Shown here piece by piece: positions 34,951 through 44,078 of a DNA stretch of 64,000 bases. Made by a program: the position numbers and the translations under genes. The notes under the pieces were generated by a model. That model saw only the letters and a list, made by a program, of their open reading frames with translations, did not search any database and was not told where the DNA came from. Each line of letters begins with the position of its first letter. Within the stretch, counting starts at the first letter, position 1. This DNA comes from Flavobacteriaceae bacterium (GTDB taxonomy: Bacteria; Bacteroidota; Bacteroidia; Flavobacteriales; Flavobacteriaceae): contig JAHEET010000001.1 of NCBI GenBank assembly GCA_024640565.1, positions 372,882-436,881 of the forward strand, read 5' to 3'.

Positions 34951-35973
34951 ATGAAGAAATTATCCTTTCTTGACAAAATAATCTACTTCCTAAATTCACT
35001 TTTAGCGATCCTCTTGCTGTTGTCCTATTTACTTCCATTTGTATCCCCAAAAAGTATTGCGATTTTTGCGATTTTAAGTCTATTTGTTCCCGTTTTAATT
35101 GTTTTGAATGGCGTATTTATCGTCTACTGGCTTCTCAAACTTAAAAAGCAACTCCTACTCTCCTCCCTAGTTTTATCGATTGGCTTCTTTATTTCAACCC
35201 CGTTTTATAAAATTTCTGATAAAACGTCATCCCTTAATAAAGACCTTAAGGTAATGAGTTACAATGTAAAATCATTTGATTTGTTTCATCAAAAATCAAA
35301 AAACATTCCCAAAGTAGATGGCTTCGATTACATTGAAACAATCGCTCCGGACGTACTTCTAGTTCAAGAATATTATCAATCCAGTAAAATCAAATTAGAC
35401 TTCCCCTATCAATACATAAAAAAACGGACTGTTGGTGGTCGGTTTGGAATGGCTATTTATTCTAAATTTAAAATTATAAATAAAGGTTCGTTGGATTTAA
35501 AAAAGACCGGTAATAACATTATTTATGTAGACATTTTAAAAGACCAGGATACCATTAGAATCTACAACCTACATTTAGAATCTTTAAAAATAAAGCCATA
35601 TGAAGAAAATTTTGGCGAAAAAGATTCAAAAGAACTTATTGATCGATTAAGTATCTCTTTTCAAAAGCAAGCAGCACAAACTGCCTTGTTTTTAGCACAT
35701 GAAAAAAAATGGAACGGAAAGCGAATCGTCGGTGGCGATTTTAATAATACTGCTTATTCATGGGTGTACAACCAAATTGCAAGTAATAAAATTGACACAT
35801 TTATAGCTGCTGGTAAAGGTTTTGGAAAAACCTACAGTTATTTCTTACCTACTCGAATCGATTTTATTTTAACGGATCTAAAAGCCAACATCAGCACCTT
35901 CAAAACGCTAGACGTTCACTACTCAGACCACTACCCGATACTCACCAAAGTAAATTGGGAAACCGAATTATAG
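34951..35973 (+). CDS. endonuclease/exonuclease/phosphatase family membrane protein
   Basis: 340 residues. Three hydrophobic N-terminal segments (about 10-90) are followed by an EEP domain (about 100-340). Motifs are VMSYNVKSFDLF, VLLVQEYYQ, IRIYNLHLESL, VGGDFNNTAYSWV and HYSDHYPIL with the catalytic His. The family includes nucleases, sphingomyelinases and inositol phosphatases, so the substrate is unknown; the active site would face the periplasm. It starts 1 base after the second rhomboid. Confidence 0.88.
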   Translation: MKKLSFLDKIIYFLNSLLAILLLLSYLLPFVSPKSIAIFAILSLFVPVLIVLNGVFIVYWLLKLKKQLLLSSLVLSIGFFISTPFYKISDKTSSLNKDLKVMSYNVKSFDLFHQKSKNIPKVDGFDYIETIAPDVLLVQEYYQSSKIKLDFPYQYIKKRTVGGRFGMAIYSKFKIINKGSLDLKKTGNNIIYVDILKDQDTIRIYNLHLESLKIKPYEENFGEKDSKELIDRLSISFQKQAAQTALFLAHEKKWNGKRIVGGDFNNTAYSWVYNQIASNKIDTFIAAGKGFGKTYSYFLPTRIDFILTDLKANISTFKTLDVHYSDHYPILTKVNWETEL

Positions 35974-35978
35974 ATTGG

Positions 35979-37586
35979 TTATTTTGTTTTCTGAACCTTC
36001 TTTAGATGCAAATGATTGATGGGATTTATCCCCAAACCCGTTATGTTTTTATTTGTAAAACGAAGCACCTCATCATAATACAAAGGGACTACAGGGGCTG
36101 TTTCCATAATTAAACTGTCCATTTTCTGATAAAGCAGATGTCGCTTTTGAGTATCAACAGTCTCCACAGCTGTTTCATACAACGCATCCAATTGATCATT
36201 TTTATAATGGGTGTAATTGGGTCCGTTTGGAGAGAAGTTTTTGCTGTGATAAATGAATAAATAATTTTCAGCATCTGGGTAATCAGCCACCCAACTTCCT
36301 CGAAAAATACTCAACTGACCGTTGGCCTTTCGTTCTCGTAAAGTAGAGGCTGGCAAAACTTCCACAGCAACTTCCAATCCTACTTTTTGCATCTCTCTTT
36401 GAATGTATTCACACAAATCTAGGTATTGGCTATCGGTACTGATAGTAATCTTAGGGTTGCTATTTCCAGATGCCAATTTATAAGCTTCAATCAATTGTTT
36501 TGCCTTTTGAGGTTGATAGGTATAACCTTTCATCTGATTGAAAGAAGGCAATCCCTTAGGAATAAAACCATGTATGGCCGGAGTACCAATTCCATTTCTT
36601 AAATACAAAATCATTTTTTCTTTATCAAATCCATAGTTCAAGGCTTTTCTCAAGCGCAAAGAATTGGCTTCCTCTTCTGCTGCGTCCATATATACCCCAA
36701 GGTATTCCGTATTCAAGTAAGGACTTGTCATCATCTTTATTTTTGAGGCATAACGCGATTGTAATTTCCCTTTCTTGGTTAGCAGATCATCTTTATAAGA
36801 ATTATCAATACTGTTTAAAAAATCAAGATTTCCTTGAACAAATTGTAAGAATTCACTTTGTTTGTCTGGTAAAAACGTAATCGCTACTGCTTCTAAATAT
36901 GGAAGCTGCAATCCATGTTCATCCTTCTCATAAAAATGAATGTTCTTTCTTAAAACCAATTTGATATTCTCTTTCCATAATTTGAAATAAAAAGGTCCAG
37001 TTCCTATTGGATTTTCTCTGAAAGAATCACCAAAATAGTCAAGAGCCTCTTTGGGTACTACCGAACAATATTTCATGGTCAATAGGCTTAAAAATGGTGG
37101 AAATGGTTTTTTAAGTTGAATGCGAAAAACGTGTGGACTTTCTGCAGCAAAGGAAGCTACAAATGCCAACACCCATTTGCCAGGAGATGCCACTGCGGGA
37201 TCTAATAATCTTTGAAATGAATACTCAAAATCCTTGGCAACTACGTTGCGTGTACTGTCGCTGCCAAACAAAGCGTGTTTGTGAAATTGAACATCCGTTC
37301 GCAAATGAAATTGATACGACAGGCCATCTTCTGAAATCGTCCATTTTTCTGCAATGTCTGGAATTACTTGCAAGGAATCATTCAATTGAACCAAGCCATT
37401 AAAAAGCTGTGAAGTGGCCCAAACGGTTCGTAAATCTTTGGAAAAAGCAGGATCCAATGTATTGATGTTTTTGTGCTCGTTGTATCTAAAAACCTGGGCA
37501 TCCTCGTATTTTTTTTTCTTTTGACTACAGGATAAAAACAAAAGCAGCACTCCTAAAAAAAAACTGTATTTAACTTTCAAAACCAT
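35979..37586 (-). CDS. oligopeptide-type ABC transporter substrate-binding lipoprotein (family 5)
   Basis: 535 residues. The lipoprotein signal ends in LLFLSC (Cys20). The whole mature part is SBP_bac_5-like, with NTLDPAFSKDLRTVWATSQL, KWTISEDGLSYQFHLR, PIGTGPFYFKLW and RKALNYGFDKEKMI. Relatives bind peptides, nickel or opines. No permease or ATPase gene is nearby; instead it follows GNAT and ABM genes with overlapping ends (17 bases with ABM). The orphan state makes its transport partner unclear. Confidence 0.9.
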   Translation of the reverse strand: MVLKVKYSFFLGVLLLFLSCSQKKKKYEDAQVFRYNEHKNINTLDPAFSKDLRTVWATSQLFNGLVQLNDSLQVIPDIAEKWTISEDGLSYQFHLRTDVQFHKHALFGSDSTRNVVAKDFEYSFQRLLDPAVASPGKWVLAFVASFAAESPHVFRIQLKKPFPPFLSLLTMKYCSVVPKEALDYFGDSFRENPIGTGPFYFKLWKENIKLVLRKNIHFYEKDEHGLQLPYLEAVAITFLPDKQSEFLQFVQGNLDFLNSIDNSYKDDLLTKKGKLQSRYASKIKMMTSPYLNTEYLGVYMDAAEEEANSLRLRKALNYGFDKEKMILYLRNGIGTPAIHGFIPKGLPSFNQMKGYTYQPQKAKQLIEAYKLASGNSNPKITISTDSQYLDLCEYIQREMQKVGLEVAVEVLPASTLRERKANGQLSIFRGSWVADYPDAENYLFIYHSKNFSPNGPNYTHYKNDQLDALYETAVETVDTQKRHLLYQKMDSLIMETAPVVPLYYDEVLRFTNKNITGLGINPINHLHLKKVQKTK

Positions 37587-37887
37587 AAGCTCTTTCTACT
37601 TTACAAATTCTTAATTGGTATTTCTTATACCATTTTTCTCGTCCCAGTTTTCTAACTTCAGTATGATCAACATTGTTTTTCCAAGCAGAAATATCGGCAA
37701 GTGTTTTCCAGTAAGAAATGGTAATTCCAATTTCTGCGCGTGCAGATTCTATCCCTAAAAAGCCTTTTTGCTGTTTTGCGAGAACTTCCATTCGCTTTGC
37801 TGCTGCTATATATCCATCGGTATTCTCAGAGAGTACTGTAGAAAAAATAACGGCATAATAAGGTATATGTAAATTCGCTACAATCAT
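37570..37887 (-). CDS. antibiotic biosynthesis monooxygenase (ABM) domain protein
   Basis: 105 residues, one dimeric alpha-beta barrel domain. Typical segments are YYAVIFSTVLSENTDGY, QQKGFLGIESAR, GITISYWKTLADISAWK and WYKKYQLRICKVERAYGF. Such proteins are small oxygenases or heme-handling proteins; the true activity is unknown. It overlaps the GNAT gene by 4 bases and the SBP gene by 17 bases, so the three are one operon. Confidence 0.85.
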   Translation of the reverse strand: MIVANLHIPYYAVIFSTVLSENTDGYIAAAKRMEVLAKQQKGFLGIESARAEIGITISYWKTLADISAWKNNVDHTEVRKLGREKWYKKYQLRICKVERAYGFES

Positions 37888-38381
37888 AGGTATCTTTCAT
37901 ATTTTGTCTCTTGCAATTGCATTTCTTTGTTTATAAATTTCCTCACTTGTTTAAAGCCCAAACCTATTAAAATTTTAGTAGAAGCGCGGTTTAAATCAAC
38001 AACAGTTGCTCCTATTTTTTGAATACCAATTTGTTTACAATATTCCAGTAAACGTTGACAAACCTCTGTCCCATAACCTAAACTCCAATATTCCTCTAAA
38101 AATCGAAGTCCAATTTCATCATCTTCTCCGTCCTTAACAAGCGCCAGTGTTCCCAGAAAAAAACGATCTACTTTTCGTTCAATTGTATAAATCCAAAAAT
38201 TATTTTCTGGCAAGCTATACTTGGATATCAATGTCGTTAATTCGATCGAATGCGCCGCGAGGGTACTCACCTCACCATCTGCATATCGCATAACATTGGG
38301 ATTGCTCTGCATTTTATGAAAAAAAGGCAAATCTTCCAAAATTAATTTGCGTACTTCTAGTCGTTCGGTTTCAAAAATCAT
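37884..38381 (-). CDS. GNAT-family N-acetyltransferase (RimJ/RimL-like)
   Basis: 165 residues from the ATG at 38381; a start at 38408 would crowd the divergent mtaB promoter. The sequence begins MIFETERLEVRKL, as in RimJ/RimL-type acetyltransferases. The acetyl-CoA pocket lies near IGLRFLEEYWSLGYGTEVCQ, and the later KIGATVVDLNRASTKILIGLG is typical. It probably acetylates an amine on a small molecule or protein. It is the first gene of the GNAT-ABM-SBP operon. Confidence 0.88.
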   Translation of the reverse strand: MIFETERLEVRKLILEDLPFFHKMQSNPNVMRYADGEVSTLAAHSIELTTLISKYSLPENNFWIYTIERKVDRFFLGTLALVKDGEDDEIGLRFLEEYWSLGYGTEVCQRLLEYCKQIGIQKIGATVVDLNRASTKILIGLGFKQVRKFINKEMQLQETKYERYL

Positions 38382-38392
38382 CAATAAAAGTG

Positions 38393-38400
38393 TAAATTTG
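38393..38400 (+). promoter_or_regulatory. -7 element of mtaB
   Basis: TAAATTTG, an exact match to TAnnTTTG, 20 bases before the mtaB ATG. Confidence 0.5.
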
Positions 38401-38420
38401 CAACGCATAAATGTACACTA

Positions 38421-39746
38421 ATGAATGCAGATAAAAAAGTAGCATTTTACACCTTAGGATGTAAATTAAACTTCTCTGAAACTTCTACAATCGCAAGAAA
38501 TTTTGTGAGTGAGGGTTTTGAGCGTGTTGAATTCGATGAAGTTGCTGATATCTATGTGATTAACACCTGTTCGGTAACCGACAACGCAGACAAACGTTTT
38601 AAATCCATTGTAAAAAATGCCTTGCAAAAAAATGAAGATGCTTTTTTAATTGCTGTGGGATGTTATGCACAATTAAAACCGGAAGAATTGGCTGCTGTAG
38701 ACGGGGTTGATTTGGTTTTAGGGGCTACCGAAAAATTTAATGTCACCAGCTATATCAACGATTTAACAAAAAACAATGTTGGTGAAATTTATTCATGTGA
38801 AATTGAGGATGCTGATTTCTACGTAAGTTCCTACTCCATTGGTGACAGAACGCGTGCGTTCTTAAAAGTTCAAGATGGTTGTGATTATAAATGCACTTAT
38901 TGCACAATTCCGCTAGCAAGAGGTATTTCAAGATCTGATACTCTTGAAAATGTCTTGGAAAATGCCCGAGAAATCTCTACAAAAGGAATTAAAGAAATTG
39001 TACTTACAGGTGTGAATATTGGGGATTATGGGAAGGGTGAATTTGGGAACAAAAAGCACGAACATACCTTCTTAGAATTGGTCAAAGAATTAGATCAAAT
39101 CGATGGAATACACCGACTTAGGATTTCTTCAATTGAACCCAACTTGTTAAAAGATGAAACAATTGATTTTGTTGCTAAATCAAATACTTTTGTTCCTCAC
39201 TTTCATATCCCCTTACAATCTGGTAGCGACGAATTATTAAAAAAGATGAAACGTCGATATCTTACAGACCTCTATTCGAATCGAGTTTCAAAGATAAAAG
39301 AAACCATGCCAAATGCGTGTATTGGAGTGGATGTAATAGTTGGATTCCCAGGAGAAACGGAGGAACTTTTCCTAGAGACCTACAACTTTTTGAATCAGCT
39401 AGATATTTCCTACTTACACGTTTTCTCTTATTCTGAGAGACCCAATACAGCGGCGGCAAGTTTTGAGGGAGTTGTTCCAAAAAAGATTCGTGCAAAACGA
39501 AGTAAGATGTTACGTGGATTGTCTGCAAAAATGAGAAGAGCTTTTTATGAAACTCAATTGGGAAATACCTTAACGGTCTTGTTTGAAAGTGAAAACAAAG
39601 ACGGGTACATTCATGGTTTTACAGAAAATTATGTAAAAGTTAAACATCCTTGGAATCCTGAGTTTGTGAACACACTTCATAAAGTGACACTTACTACAAT
39701 AGATGAAGATGGACTCGTACGATTTCACTTCGCAGAAGAGGATTAA
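38421..39746 (+). CDS. mtaB: tRNA (t6A37) methylthiotransferase MtaB
   Basis: 441 residues. The N-terminal UPF0004 domain binds one Fe-S cluster through Cys in YTLGCKLNFSE, NTCSVTDNADKR and VGCYAQLKPEE. The radical SAM domain has the CxxxCxxC motif in DGCDYKCTYCTIPLARG. A C-terminal TRAM region follows (about 375-441). NTCSVTDNADKR is typical of the MtaB group, as opposed to MiaB or RimO. It adds a methylthio group to t6A37 in tRNAs reading ANN codons. Confidence 0.95.
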   Translation: MNADKKVAFYTLGCKLNFSETSTIARNFVSEGFERVEFDEVADIYVINTCSVTDNADKRFKSIVKNALQKNEDAFLIAVGCYAQLKPEELAAVDGVDLVLGATEKFNVTSYINDLTKNNVGEIYSCEIEDADFYVSSYSIGDRTRAFLKVQDGCDYKCTYCTIPLARGISRSDTLENVLENAREISTKGIKEIVLTGVNIGDYGKGEFGNKKHEHTFLELVKELDQIDGIHRLRISSIEPNLLKDETIDFVAKSNTFVPHFHIPLQSGSDELLKKMKRRYLTDLYSNRVSKIKETMPNACIGVDVIVGFPGETEELFLETYNFLNQLDISYLHVFSYSERPNTAAASFEGVVPKKIRAKRSKMLRGLSAKMRRAFYETQLGNTLTVLFESENKDGYIHGFTENYVKVKHPWNPEFVNTLHKVTLTTIDEDGLVRFHFAEED

Positions 39747-39777
39747 AACAAAAACAGTATTATTATTCATCTGAAGT

Positions 39778-40440
39778 ATGTCCAAAATACCTATCTACTT
39801 TATGCCAGGATTGGCAGCAGGTCCAGAAATATTTGAAAATCTAACACTCCCAAACGCAATCTATGACTTGCATTATCTTCAATGGAAAAAGCCTTTACAT
39901 TCAGAGGAAACCATAGCCAATTATGCCATGAGAATGTGTGAAGACATTCTTCATAAAAATCCTGTTTTGGTGGGAGTCTCTTTTGGGGGTATCATGGTGC
40001 AAGAAATGAGTCAGTTTATAACTACCAAAAAAGTAATCCTTATTTCGAGTGTTAAGAACAAAAACGAACTGCCAAAAAAGTTCCAACTCGCGCGTCTTAC
40101 GAAGATATACAAGTTGTTTCCTTCAAAAGTAGTTGCCAATTTCGAAGATTACACAAAATTTTTTCTTGGAAAATCTCTCAAAAAACGAGCTGCACGCTAC
40201 AAAAAATATTTGTCTGTTAGAGATCGTTCTTATTTGCATTGGTCTATTTATCAAACGATTACTTGGAAAGGGGTGCTCAAAACACCTGAAAATCTCCTAC
40301 ATATTCATGGATCGGAGGATAAAGTATTTCCTATAAAAAATATTTCAAATTGTTTAGTTATTGAGGGGGGAACGCACGTGATGATATTAAGAGAATCAAA
40401 AATTATTTCAGAATACATTCATGAAAGTTTAACTTTTTAA
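39778..40440 (+). CDS. alpha/beta hydrolase
   Basis: 220 residues. The nucleophile elbow is GVSFGG (Ser68), with YFMPGLAAGPEIFENL at the oxyanion strand. The acid and His are probably in IHGSEDKVFPIKN and GGTHVMIL. No signal peptide, so cytoplasmic. The substrate is unknown; it could be an esterase or a thioesterase. It lies 31 bases after mtaB and ahead of the broken transglycosylase. Confidence 0.85.
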   Translation: MSKIPIYFMPGLAAGPEIFENLTLPNAIYDLHYLQWKKPLHSEETIANYAMRMCEDILHKNPVLVGVSFGGIMVQEMSQFITTKKVILISSVKNKNELPKKFQLARLTKIYKLFPSKVVANFEDYTKFFLGKSLKKRAARYKKYLSVRDRSYLHWSIYQTITWKGVLKTPENLLHIHGSEDKVFPIKNISNCLVIEGGTHVMILRESKIISEYIHESLTF

Positions 40441-40483
40441 AAGCTTAAAATTTTAGTATTTTTAGGGCTAATAAACTACTTTT

Positions 40484-41389
40484 ATGATGCCAAAAATAAT
40501 GCGTTTATGTTCCTATATAGGGGTCATTGCAATTATCTCCTTCTTTATGAAGGGAGTTGAAAAAACAAAGAACGATACCCACATTAGCACCAGCGATAAA
40601 TATGAAATTCAAGCTTTACAACTTCCCGAAAACTTAGATCTTGCAGGAGAGCGAGTTCCAATAGAGCGCCAGCACATTAGAGAAAGAATGGATCGGGAAT
40701 TGCTGGTAAATACCTATTGGCAATCCAATGGATTGTTATTGTTAAAAAGAGCAAACAAATACTTCCCAATTCTGGAACCTTTATTAAAAAAATATGGTCT
40801 TCCAGATGATTTTAAGTATTTAGCAGTTGCAGAAAGTGCATTAATTGATGAAACCTCTTCAGCGGGAGCCGCTGGAATGTGGCATTTCATGAGAAATACT
40901 GGAAAAGAATATGGAATGGAGACTAATCGAAATGTTGATGAACGCTATCATATTGAGAAATCAACAAAGGTTGCTGCCTAATATTTAATAAAAGCAAAGG
41001 AAAGATTTGGATCATGGACCCTGGCTGCAGCTGCATACAACGCTGGGAATTATGGTATTTCACGAAGATTAAAAGCACAGGGAGTGACTTCCTATTACGA
41101 TGCCTTTTTACCCAATGAAACAGAACGGTATGTGCTAAGGATCATTGCCTTAAAAGAAGTGTTATCGAACCCCAGAAAATATGGATTTAAGTTTGAAGAA
41201 AAAGACCTTTACAGCTTAGAGAAAACAAAAATAATTAAAGTAGATACCGCCATCACAAACATAGCCAAGTTTGCCAAACAATTTGATCTCAACTACAAAG
41301 AACTAAAACTTCTTAATCCTTGGTTACGACAAAACAAACTCAATAATAAATCTCGCAAAGTATACGAGATCAAGATTCCCATAAAATAA
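40484..41389 (+). pseudogene. MltD-like lytic transglycosylase with LysM, split by an in-frame TAA
   Basis: The reading frame encodes 165 residues, then TAA at 40979-40981, then 135 more residues in the same frame. The first part has a membrane or signal segment (8-24) and the SLT domain start KYLAVAESALIDETSSAGAAG with catalytic Glu117. The second part continues the domain (YLIKAKERFGSW, LAAAAYNAGNYG) and ends with a LysM-like repeat (about 95 residues further, TNIAKFAKQFDLNYKELKLL). Nothing is missing apart from the stop, which sits where family members carry a polar residue after KVAA. It could be a recent nonsense mutation, a sequencing error or readthrough. The enzyme would cut peptidoglycan. 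Confidence 0.88.
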
Positions 41390-41396
41390 TACGCAT

Positions 41397-41424
41397 AAAA
41401 AAGCCTGCAAATTGCAGGCTTTTT
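41397..41424. terminator. bidirectional terminator between the transglycosylase and the cold-shock gene
   Basis: GCCTGC (41403-41408) pairs with GCAGGC (41414-41419) around AAATT. It is flanked by an A-run on the left and a T-run on the right, so it works on both strands for the two convergent genes. Confidence 0.85.
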
Positions 41425-41448
41425 CATTAAAAATTAACTAAGTATATA

Positions 41449-41640
41449 TTAAATTACTTTTACATTTACTGCGTTTAATCCTTTTCTTCCATCTTGTAAG
41501 TCAAATTCAACTTCGTCATTCTCACGAATTTCGTCGATTAAACCTGAAACATGTACAAAATGTTCTTTGTTTGTTCCTTCTTCTGTGATAAATCCAAATC
41601 CTTTAGATTCATTGAAAAACTTTACGGTACCTTTATTCAT
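41449..41640 (-). CDS. cold-shock domain protein (CspA family)
   Basis: 63 residues. It begins MNKGTVKFFNESKGFGFI, with the RNA-binding motif KGFGFI (RNP1) and HFVHVSGL (RNP2). It acts as an RNA chaperone. It has its own promoter with a leader of about 50 bases and ends at a strong bidirectional terminator. Confidence 0.95.
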   Translation of the reverse strand: MNKGTVKFFNESKGFGFITEEGTNKEHFVHVSGLIDEIRENDEVEFDLQDGRKGLNAVNVKVI

Positions 41641-41693
41641 TATAAAAAATTATTGTGTTGTTCGTTTAATTACTAACAACGTTTATTGATTTG

Positions 41694-41701
41694 CAAATAT
41701 A
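41694..41701 (-). promoter_or_regulatory. -7 element of the cold-shock gene
   Basis: TATATTTG on the minus strand, 53 bases before the ATG. The leader between is AT-rich, as in other csp genes, but I see no clear fold. Confidence 0.5.
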
Positions 41702-41735
41702 GTATGATTAAAGTAATAAAAAAAATTTATTAACA

Positions 41736-42695
41736 TTATTTAAAAAAACTAGATGAAAACCTGTTAACGAGCGTTTTAGATTCTTGAAATTCTTCAAGAA
41801 TCTCTTCAAATACACGATTTACGGGTTTCACTTCATCAATAAGCCCTGCAATTTGACCAATTTCCAACTCCCCATTTACCAAATCTCCTTCAAAAATCCC
41901 TTTTTTAGCACGTGCTCTACCCAATAATTCCTTGATTTGATCTCGTGTTGGATGTTGAAGGTACAAGGCTTCTATTTGATTGTAAAATTCATTTTTAATC
42001 AATCGAACAGGCGCTAACTCTTTTAGAGTCAATTTTGTGTCTCCATCTTTTACCTTTAGAATTGATTGCTTAAAATTTTCATGTGCAGCAGACTCCACGG
42101 TTGCTGCAAATCTACTTCCAATTTGTATGCCATCTGCTCCTAAAACCATTGCAGCCATCATGCCTTTTCCAGTTGCAATGCCTCCAGCAGCAATGATTGG
42201 TATTTGAAGTTCTTTTTTTACCATCGGAATCAACGCAAAGGTAGTTGTCTCCTCTCTCCCATTATGACCTCCTGCTTCAAAACCTTCACAAACGATAGCA
42301 TCAACACCAGCGGCGGCTGCTTTTAAAGCGAATTTTACTGAACTGACTACATGTACTACTGTAATCTCTTTTTCTTTTAACCAAGCGGTCCATGTTTTGG
42401 GATTCCCCGCAGAAGTAAAAACAATTTTAACGCCTTCTTCCACAATGACATCCATAATTTTATCCATCTCTGGATAGAGCATCGGTACATTAACACCAAA
42501 CGGTTTTTGAGTTGCTTTTTTGCATTTTTGAATATGTTCTCGCAGCACTTCTGGATACATAGAGCCTGCACCAATTAAACCCAAACCTCCTGCATTAGAA
42601 ACTGCAGAAGCTAACTTCCAACCAGAAACCCAAATCATTCCTCCTTGAATTATTGGATATTTGATCTTAAAAAGTTGTGTGATTTTATTTTTCAT
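41736..42695 (-). CDS. NAD(P)H-dependent flavin oxidoreductase (nitronate monooxygenase/FabK-like)
   Basis: 319 residues, a TIM barrel of the nitronate monooxygenase family. Motifs: IIQGGMIWVSGWKLASAVS, GGLGLIGAGSM, CEGFEAGGHNG (with the active-site His) and AAGGIATGKGMMAAMVLGAD for FMN phosphate binding. It may detoxify nitronates or act as an enoyl-ACP reductase; sequence alone does not decide. It follows mnmA by 10 bases. Confidence 0.88.
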   Translation of the reverse strand: MKNKITQLFKIKYPIIQGGMIWVSGWKLASAVSNAGGLGLIGAGSMYPEVLREHIQKCKKATQKPFGVNVPMLYPEMDKIMDVIVEEGVKIVFTSAGNPKTWTAWLKEKEITVVHVVSSVKFALKAAAAGVDAIVCEGFEAGGHNGREETTTFALIPMVKKELQIPIIAAGGIATGKGMMAAMVLGADGIQIGSRFAATVESAAHENFKQSILKVKDGDTKLTLKELAPVRLIKNEFYNQIEALYLQHPTRDQIKELLGRARAKKGIFEGDLVNGELEIGQIAGLIDEVKPVNRVFEEILEEFQESKTLVNRFSSSFFK

Positions 42696-42705
42696 AAAGT
42701 TAACG

Positions 42706-43893
42706 TTAGGATATGACTCCTGAACCTAAAAGCTCTTCGTTTTGGTACCAAGCTACAAATTGTCCTTCTTGAATGGCTGCTTGCCTGTCCTCAAAAGAAA
42801 CATACAATCCTGAAGCTACTTTGTGCAAAGTCGCTTTCGCTAACACTTGTCGATACCGTATTCTTGCGAATACTTCCATGGAGGTTCCTGATGCCAGGGT
42901 TAAATCTTCCCGAATCCAATGAATTTCTTCGTTGGAAACAAACAAAACCTTCCGGTAGAGACCTGTGTGATTTTTTCCTTCTCCGGTGTAGATAATATTC
43001 TCTTTTACATCCGTTTCGATCACGTAGAGCGCTTGTTTTGTACCTCCAACATTCAATCCTTTTCTTTGTCCTTTTGTGAAATAATGAGCTCCTTGGTGTA
43101 TTCCTACTGTTTTACCATCAGTAATACGATAGGCATATTTTGTAGCATAATACTTTAAGGCTGCTTCGTTGTCTTCAAACTGAGGAACGGCTGCTGTGTA
43201 GGCTTTAAAAGCTGGTGGAATTGTTACTATAACCCCTTCTTTTGGTTGCAGTTTTTGTTGTAAAAACTCTGGCAAACGGACTTTACCAATAAAACATAAA
43301 CCTTGTGAATCTTTCTTTTCGGCGGTAATTAAATCTGCTTTTTTTGCAATTGCCCTTACTTCTGGCTTCGTTAACTCGCCAATAGGAAACAAGGCTTTTT
43401 GCAACTGATGTTGTGATAATTGACAAAGAAAATAAGACTGATCTTTATTGATATCTTTTCCTGCAAGTAATTTGTAAACCGTTTTCCCATCAATAATTTC
43501 TGATGCTTTTCTGCAATAATGACCGGTAGCAACATAGTCTGCGCCAAGCTTTAAAGCAATGTCCATAAAAACATCAAATTTAATTTCTCGATTGCATAAT
43601 ATATCTGGATTTGGGGTTCTCCCCTTTTCATATTCATCAAACATATAATCAACGATTCGATCCTTATACTGTTCACTTAAATCCACTACTTGAAAAGGAA
43701 TTCCTAACTTTTCAGCAACAATCATTGCATCATTACTATCCTCAAGCCATGGACATTCATTGGAAATCGTTACAGAATCATCGTGCCAGTTCTTCATGAA
43801 AAGACCGATTACTTCATAGCCTTGTTCTTTTAACAAATAGGCAGTAGTACTACTATCAACTCCGCCAGAGAGACCAACAACAACTCGTTTCAT
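42706..43893 (-). CDS. mnmA: tRNA 2-thiouridylase MnmA
   Basis: 395 residues. The PP-loop is [15 protein letters not shown] (8-22). One catalytic Cys lies in [14 protein letters not shown] and the other in [12 protein letters not shown]. The C-terminal beta-barrel contains RYRQ and the EGQFVAWYQ end. It adds sulphur to U34 of tRNAs for Lys, Glu and Gln. The next gene downstream is the flavin oxidoreductase. Confidence 0.97.
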   Translation of the reverse strand: MKRVVVGLSGGVDSSTTAYLLKEQGYEVIGLFMKNWHDDSVTISNECPWLEDSNDAMIVAEKLGIPFQVVDLSEQYKDRIVDYMFDEYEKGRTPNPDILCNREIKFDVFMDIALKLGADYVATGHYCRKASEIIDGKTVYKLLAGKDINKDQSYFLCQLSQHQLQKALFPIGELTKPEVRAIAKKADLITAEKKDSQGLCFIGKVRLPEFLQQKLQPKEGVIVTIPPAFKAYTAAVPQFEDNEAALKYYATKYAYRITDGKTVGIHQGAHYFTKGQRKGLNVGGTKQALYVIETDVKENIIYTGEGKNHTGLYRKVLFVSNEEIHWIREDLTLASGTSMEVFARIRYRQVLAKATLHKVASGLYVSFEDRQAAIQEGQFVAWYQNEELLGSGVIS

Positions 43894-43911
43894 TATCTAT
43901 TTTTAAGAATA

Positions 43912-43919
43912 CAAAGATA
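43912..43919 (-). promoter_or_regulatory. -7 element of mnmA
   Basis: TATCTTTG on the minus strand, an exact TAnnTTTG match, 18 bases before the ATG. Confidence 0.45.
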
Positions 43920-44078
43920 CAAAGAAGTATCTGCTTTATACGATCGATTTTTGAATGCTTACAGATTCTTTTGAACCCAAATCCTTATTTTTTGACGAAT
44001 CGCCAAATAAGAAAAGAATTAAAAAAAGTTTTTTTTATATTTAGCATCCAAAAGTAAAAATCAATATTTCTAACGATC

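Noticed and set aside
41084..41389. Independent 101-residue LysM gene
   Set aside because: It is the in-frame remainder of the transglycosylase after the TAA, with domain sequence continuing on both sides.
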